From assembly GCA_036971475.1 (NCBI GenBank), contig JBAIZL010000003.1, forward strand, positions 109,162,570 through 109,226,569: a DNA stretch of 64,000 nucleotides, written 5' to 3'. Positions within the stretch are counted from its first letter, which is position 1. Each line of letters opens with the position of its first letter. Made by a program: the position numbers and the translations under genes. The stretch comes from Prosapia bicincta (Eukaryota > Arthropoda > Insecta > Hemiptera > Cercopidae). Under the pieces are notes generated by a model. The model was not told the origin of the DNA. It saw only the letters and a list, made by a program, of their open reading frames with translations, and did no database searches. Of this stretch, positions 59,556 through 64,000 are shown piece by piece.

Positions 59556-61808
59556 TAATAGCAATTAAGCCTCTTTACCAGGATTTACCAAAGACTAACT
59601 TTCTCAGAGAATGTTTAGGCGGATGTACTCAAAGCGTCACTGAGAGCTTTTACTTTCTTGACTTCCAAACCTTACGATGTGGATCCATAGATGCTGTAAT
59701 AGTTGCAATTAAGCCTCTTTACCAGGAATTACCAAAGCCTAACTTGCTCAGAGAATGTTTACGTGGATGCACTCAAACCGTCACTGAGACCTCTTACTCG
59801 GCCATGCTTTGTTTGCTTACACACCATACAATGCGGAGCCCTGGATGCTGTAATAGTAGCAATTAAGCCTCTTTACCAGGAATTACCAAAGACTAACTTG
59901 CTCAGAGAATGTTTACGCGGTCACACTCAAACCGTCACTGAGACCTCTTACTCGGCCATACCTTGTTGGCTTCCAAACATTACAATGCGGAGCTCTAGAT
60001 GCTGTAATAGTGGCAATTATGCCTCTTTACCAGGAATTACCAAAGACTAACTTGCTCAGAGAATGTTTACGCGGATGCACTCAAAGCGTTACTGAGAGCT
60101 TTTACTTTCTTGACTTCCAAACCTTACAATGTGGAGCCCTAGATGCTGTAATAGTTGCAATTAAGTCTCTTTACCAGGAATTACCAAAGACTAACTTGCT
60201 CAGAGAATGTTTACGCGGATGCACTCAAACCGTCACTGAGAGCTTTTACTCTGCCATACTTTGTTGGCTTCCAAACCTTACAATGCGGAGCCCTAGATGC
60301 TGTAATAGTAGCAATTAAACCTCTTTACCAGGAATTACCAAAGACTAACTTGCTCAGAGAATGTTTACGCGAATGCACTCAAACCGTCACTGAGACCTCT
60401 TACTCGGCCATACTTTGTTTGCTTCCACACCTTACAATGTGGAGCCCTAGATGCTGTAATAGTTGCAATTTAGCCTCTTTACCAGGAATTACCAAAGACT
60501 AACTTGCTCAGAGAATGTTTACGCGAATGCACTCAAACCGTCACTGAGACCTCTTACTCGGCCATACTTTGTTTGCTTCCACACCTTACAATGTGGAGCC
60601 CTAGATGCTGTAATAGTTGCAATTAAGCCTCTTTACCAGGAATTACCAAAGCCTAACGTGCTCAGAGAATGTTTACGCGGATGCACTCAAACCGTCACTG
60701 AGACCTCTTACTCGGCCATACTTTGTTTGCTTCCACACCTTACAATGTTGAGCCCTAAATGCTGTAATAGTTACAATTAAGCCTCTTTACCAGGAATTAC
60801 CAAAGACTAACTTGCTCAGAGAATGTTTACGCGGATGCACTCAAACCGTCACTGAGACCTCTTACTCGGCCATACTTTGTTTGCTTCCACACCTTACAAT
60901 GTGGAGCCCTAGATGCTGTAATAGTAGCAATTAAGCCTCTTTACCAGGAATTACCAAAGACTAACTTGCTCAGAGAATGTTTACCCGGATGCACTCAAAC
61001 CGTCACTGAGACCTCTCACTCGGCCATACTTTGTTTGCTTCCACACCTTACAATGTGGAGCCCTAGATGCTGTAATAGTAGCAATTAAGCCTCTTTACCC
61101 GGAATTACCAAAGAAAAACTTGCTCAGAGAATGTTTACGCGGATGCACTCAAACCGTCACTGAGACCTCTTACTCGGCCATACTTTGTTTGCTTCCACAC
61201 CTTACAATGTGCAGCCCTAGATGCTGTAATAGTTGCAATTGAGCCTCTTTACCAGGAATTACCAAAGACTAACTTGCTCAGAGAATGTTTACGCGGATGC
61301 ACTCAAACCGTCACTGAGACCTCTTACTCGGCCATACTTTGTTGGCTTCCAAACCGTACAATGTGAAGCCCTAGATGCTGTCATAGTTGCAATTAAGCCT
61401 CTTTACCAGGAATTACAAAACACTAACTTGCTCAGAGAATATTTACGCGGATGCACTCAAACCGTCACTGAGACCTCTTACTTGGCCATACTTTGTTTGT
61501 TTCCACACCTTACAATGCGGAGCCCTAGATGCTGTAATAGTACCAATTAAGCCTCTTTACCAGGAATTACCAAACACTAACTTGCTCAGAGAATGTTTAC
61601 GCGGATGCACTCAAACCGTCACTGAGACGTCTTACTCGGCCATACTTTGTTTGCTCCCACACCTTACAATGTGGAGCCCTAGATGCTGTAATAGTTGCAT
61701 TTAAGCCTCTTTACCAGGAATTACCAAAGCCTAACTTGCTCAGAAAATGTTTACGCGGATGCTCTCAAAGCGTTACTGAGAGCTTTTACTTTCTTGACTT
61801 CCAAACCT

Positions 61809-62034
61809 TAGTAAAAGTCAAAACTTTTTTAACACTAAACACAACTTTACAATGGTTTTTTACAATTCTTTATGTACAAATTCTTTAATATGAAGAATTT
61901 ACAAACAAAGGAATCAATTAAAAGCAAATTTCTTACATTCCGCTCAATTACCAAACTTTATTCGTAACAATAAATTTTAACCAAATTATAATTATAAAAA
62001 TATACATACTGCCACGTTAATAAATATCTTATAA
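61809..62034. other. AT-rich spacer after satellite D
   Basis: Array similarity stops at CCAAACCTTA near 61809. The following sequence is low-complexity AT-rich DNA without a recognised feature. Confidence 0.6.
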
Positions 62035-62266
62035 TCTCGTTTACTATTTTAGGAATACATAAGTACCTAATTAGTGTCTGCCATTACTAAACTAAAACCT
62101 CGTTGTGAATACAAGAAACTTACATTCAGTTTTAAAGAGTCTACAGTTACATTTATGTAGGAATTCCAAGAAATAATGAAACATTAAATTTACTTACCTA
62201 ATATTGATAGTTCTCAATAATTCTCAGTTATATTAAAATATACATACATCACACTCAGGTTCAGTT

Positions 62267-62685
62267 TTTTACAATTATTTGTGAATTGGAAAAGATAACC
62301 TTAAACTAGAGTAACTCTGGCGACTAAAACAGCTGACTAGTATAATTCATTGTTGGCCTGTTGATTAAACAATGGATGAGAAATTTGTTTAGCTGTGGCA
62401 GGATAACGTTGATTTAGTTGGAAAATAATGTTTGTTAAAATAGAAAGGTGTTAAACTGGCCGTGAATGTAGGGAACTGGTTTTTACAATTTCTTGTGAGT
62501 CACAAAGGTAACCCTAAACTACCATAAGATTAAGCCACTAAAACAACTGATCCATTGTTGGACAGACTAACCTCTAGAATAGTATGGCGAGGAATTTATT
62601 TGGCTGTGGCCGGTGACTTCGATTTACGTAAAAACTGAAAGATACTGCACTGACTTTGGAAGTAGGGAATTGGTTTAATCTCGAG
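62267..62685 (-). repeat. Local 214-bp tandem duplication within the right arm
   Basis: TTTTACAATTATTTGTGA at about 62267 and TTTTACAATTTCTTGTGA at about 62481 open two copies. Both contain a TAACC-TAAACT segment, CACTAAAACAACTGA or GACTAAAACAGCTGA, CCATTGTTGG-like, TTTAGCTGTGGC or TTTGGCTGTGGC, and end GTAGGGAACTGGTTT or GTAGGGAATTGGTTT. The left arm has a single counterpart at about 6020-6215. Confidence 0.75.
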
Positions 62686-63255
62686 TTAAATACATCAATG
62701 TGGTTTTGGTTAGGTTGGAGGTAACAACAGCGATATAATGAATGGAGAATTTCCATAGAAAATCCATTTCCCTATTTACAAACAATATGAAGTCCTTTTA
62801 AAAGAATCAAAAATCAATTACAAAACAAGAAATCGTTTTGTAGAAAATTTCTGGTACAGTTACCAAATTCTATTAAAGACAAGATTTATAAAAACAATAA
62901 CGCCAATAACTACGGGCTAAGTAGTTTGTCACAGTTGTGCATAATACAATCAGCAAATTTGCACATTCAAGGATACAGCCCTTAGGGAGGGCACCCATCT
63001 CTTTACACGCGTATTTGGAGGGTTCCAGGGTTTAATATTTCTTAATTATTGTAATGTTTTAAAATTATCCACAGTAATTTGGTTTAATTAAAATGTCTAA
63101 AAGCCGCAATAGTTTCTACTGAATAACAATTAAACGTGTTGGTTCAAACCTCAAGAAAGTTTAGTCTAAAAATCACTTCCGATGAAGATGTTTATATATA
63201 GAGGAAGAAAGCAGTGTAAAGTTGTATAAAGGTAAAGAGGCAAATAGCAACATAC

Positions 63256-63358
63256 CTTAAAGCCTTGACAACTCATCCCATGGAATCCCGAGGGAAGGTG
63301 GCGTGTTACCCAAGTTGCCGTGTCCATCCCCACTATCTTCCGGGTTCTTGGGCTGGTT
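63256..63358 (-). pseudogene. Inverted, frame-shifted homologue of exon B
   Basis: The minus-strand exon is bounded by CATTTTACAG and GTATGT and aligns with 5449-5544. In the matching frame it reads NQPKNPEDSGDGHGNL, then NTPPSLGIPWDELSRL, and meets TAA two bases before the donor. It is 103 bp against 96 bp: seven extra bases after CCATGGGA shift the shared ending GGCTTTAAG out of frame. In the +1 frame it is open throughout, also ending GFK in phase 0. It may be a disabled paralogue, a paralogue read in another frame, or the true terminal exon of this copy. A homologue of exon A is expected near 64.5 kb, beyond the window. Confidence 0.6.
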
Positions 63359-63490
63359 CTGTAAAATGTACAAGTTATCTTATAATATACATCATCATGT
63401 CACCGTCTCTGGCATGAGGGTAGTTATATAGTTAGTAGCATGACTTGGGCCTTAATGATAGTGTTTACCTTGTTATATGTGAAGCTTAGA

Positions 63491-64000
63491 ATTATTTAAT
63501 AATTTTCTTTGTCAGACTTTTAGTTCGCACTCTCTCTGTTATATCTTGTTCAAATTTTCAATCGTTATTAAAATAATTTTTATTCATCCACTCAAGATTA
63601 ACCATATATTCCTAAAATTTCGCAACTAAGGTTACTTAAATGTACAACAAAATAAATAGGTGTAACAGAAGAAGAGGATATTCAAAAAATATTAGAAAGT
63701 TAGCATGCAGGACCCTTACATTGACCATTGTGGGTTTCAGGACACATATGGACAAATAAACAGAAAGTGTTATTGGCAAAATATAAAAACTTATGTTCAA
63801 AATTTGGTAAACCATTGGGATACTTTTAAAAAGTAAATAGTTATGCCTTTATCAATTTTAAAATATTGAGGTTAGTTTGTATGATGGATGTAAGGGTTGT
63901 TTATTTATTAGTTGTGCTTTGTTTAGTCTTTCATGTGTTTATAATGGACATTTTATATTCAATGCCTTGTCCAATGTATTCATGGGGAATGGATTCTGTG
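63491..64000. other. AT-rich sequence, putative intron of the right-hand gene copy
   Basis: No exon or repeat is recognised. By analogy with 4274-5290 it would be the intron upstream of the minus-strand exon, but clear similarity to that segment was not seen. Confidence 0.45.

Larger units (their letters stand above)
47400..59700 (+). repeat. Multi-kilobase duplication in satellite D, step 7.6-7.9 kb
   Basis: Matching segments lie 7599 bases apart at 47611/55210 and 47909/55508, then 7753 apart at 48258/56011, then 7907 apart at 49266/57173, 49862/57769 and 50211/58118, then 7609 apart at 51116/58725. The increases of 154 are single added monomers and the later drop of 298 is a loss of two (154+144). 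The left limit is approximate. It contains the 2078-bp event's first copy, so the events are nested. Confidence 0.85.
41580..61808 (+). repeat. Satellite D: 154-bp tandem repeat with 144-bp variant, roughly 130 copies
   Basis: The 154-bp monomer runs AAGCCTCTTTACCAGGAATT, ACCAAAGACTAACTTGCTCA, GAGAATGTTTACGCGGATGC, ACTCAAACCGTCACTGAGAC, CTCTTACTCGGCCATACTTT, GTTTGCTTCCACACCTTAC, AATGTGGAGCCCTAGATGC, TGTAATAGTTGCAATT. Period evidence includes equal steps of 154 between matching points at 48505, 48659 and 48813. Subtypes are CGGCCATACTTTGTTTGC, CTGCCATACTTTGTTGGC, and a type with TTTCTTGACTTCC that lacks 10 bases and is 144 bp. Early monomers (41580-43700) are the most distinctive and carry CCGTCCCTGAGAGC. 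The many 105-codon frames are two-monomer read-throughs from TTG and are not genes. Confidence 0.97.
62035..63490 (-). repeat. Right arm of the large inverted duplication
   Basis: Read on the minus strand it parallels 5290-6490: AAGCTTCACATATAACAAGG (about 63486), acceptor CTTGTACATTTTACAG, the exon, GTATGTTGCTA, TACAACTTTACACTGC followed by TTTCTTCCTCTA, GGCTTTTAGACAT, CTCCAAATAC followed by GCGTGTAAAG, TTGTATCCTTGAA-like, AGTTTAAGGTTATCTTT, and TTCTTGTATTC (about 62115). Anchor order is preserved. The arms are clearly diverged by substitutions and indels, so the duplication is not recent. Confidence 0.85.

Noticed and set aside
43656..61704. Numerous 105-codon frames beginning MQLSLFTRNYQ-like
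   Set aside because: They begin at TTG codons inside satellite D and run through two monomers to a recurrent stop.

Overview
The window looks like a stretch of animal nuclear DNA, most likely from an insect. It is AT-rich outside the repeats. It carries a decayed Jockey-type non-LTR retrotransposon, a short hAT-type DNA transposon, and isolated small exons with GT-AG splice signals instead of long open genes. There are no operons, tRNA or rRNA genes, and no intact long gene. Most apparent reading frames are by-products of tandem repeats whose period is not a multiple of three.

Layout: 1-1140 is a broken Jockey-like ORF1 on the minus strand. 1141-7173 is AT-rich sequence with two candidate exons of a plus-strand gene (4177-4273 and 5449-5544). 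7174-18950 is satellite A (68-bp unit). 18961-24785 is satellite B (23-bp unit). 24786-28857 is a mixed island: a degraded minisatellite, a short direct repeat, a possible plus-strand terminal exon, a hAT element, a tandem array of palindromic units, and a minus-strand terminal exon with a poly(A) signal. 28858-40655 is satellite C (98-bp unit, 99 bp at its right edge). 40656-41579 is AT-rich spacer. 41580-61808 is satellite D (154-bp unit with a 144-bp deletion variant). 61809-64000 is AT-rich sequence with a minus-strand exon at 63256-63358.

The main structural observation is that the two ends are an inverted duplication. The exon at 5449-5544 and its intron (about 5290-6490) reappear in reverse complement at about 62035-63490. 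The two gene copies therefore face each other, with about 54 kb of four satellites between them. A possible plus-strand terminal exon (26328) and a minus-strand terminal exon (28630) lie in the central island. One model is two convergent genes, each with a very long intron filled by two satellites. The exon pairing is inference and needs transcript evidence.

Satellites A and B share a 23-bp ancestral unit: A reads as a 23+22+23 trimer. Each A monomer also contains, in order, a donor-like GTAAG, a branch-like CTAAC and an acceptor-like CTTAG, spaced like a minimal intron. Satellite D contains a 10-bp-deleted 144-bp variant (48 codons) whose five-unit runs create an ATG-started frame of about 243 codons, present three times through larger duplications. 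All arrays show multi-monomer duplications (2842, 967, 980, 1666, 673, 2078 and about 7600-7900 bp), consistent with repeated unequal exchange or with assembly error; long reads would decide.
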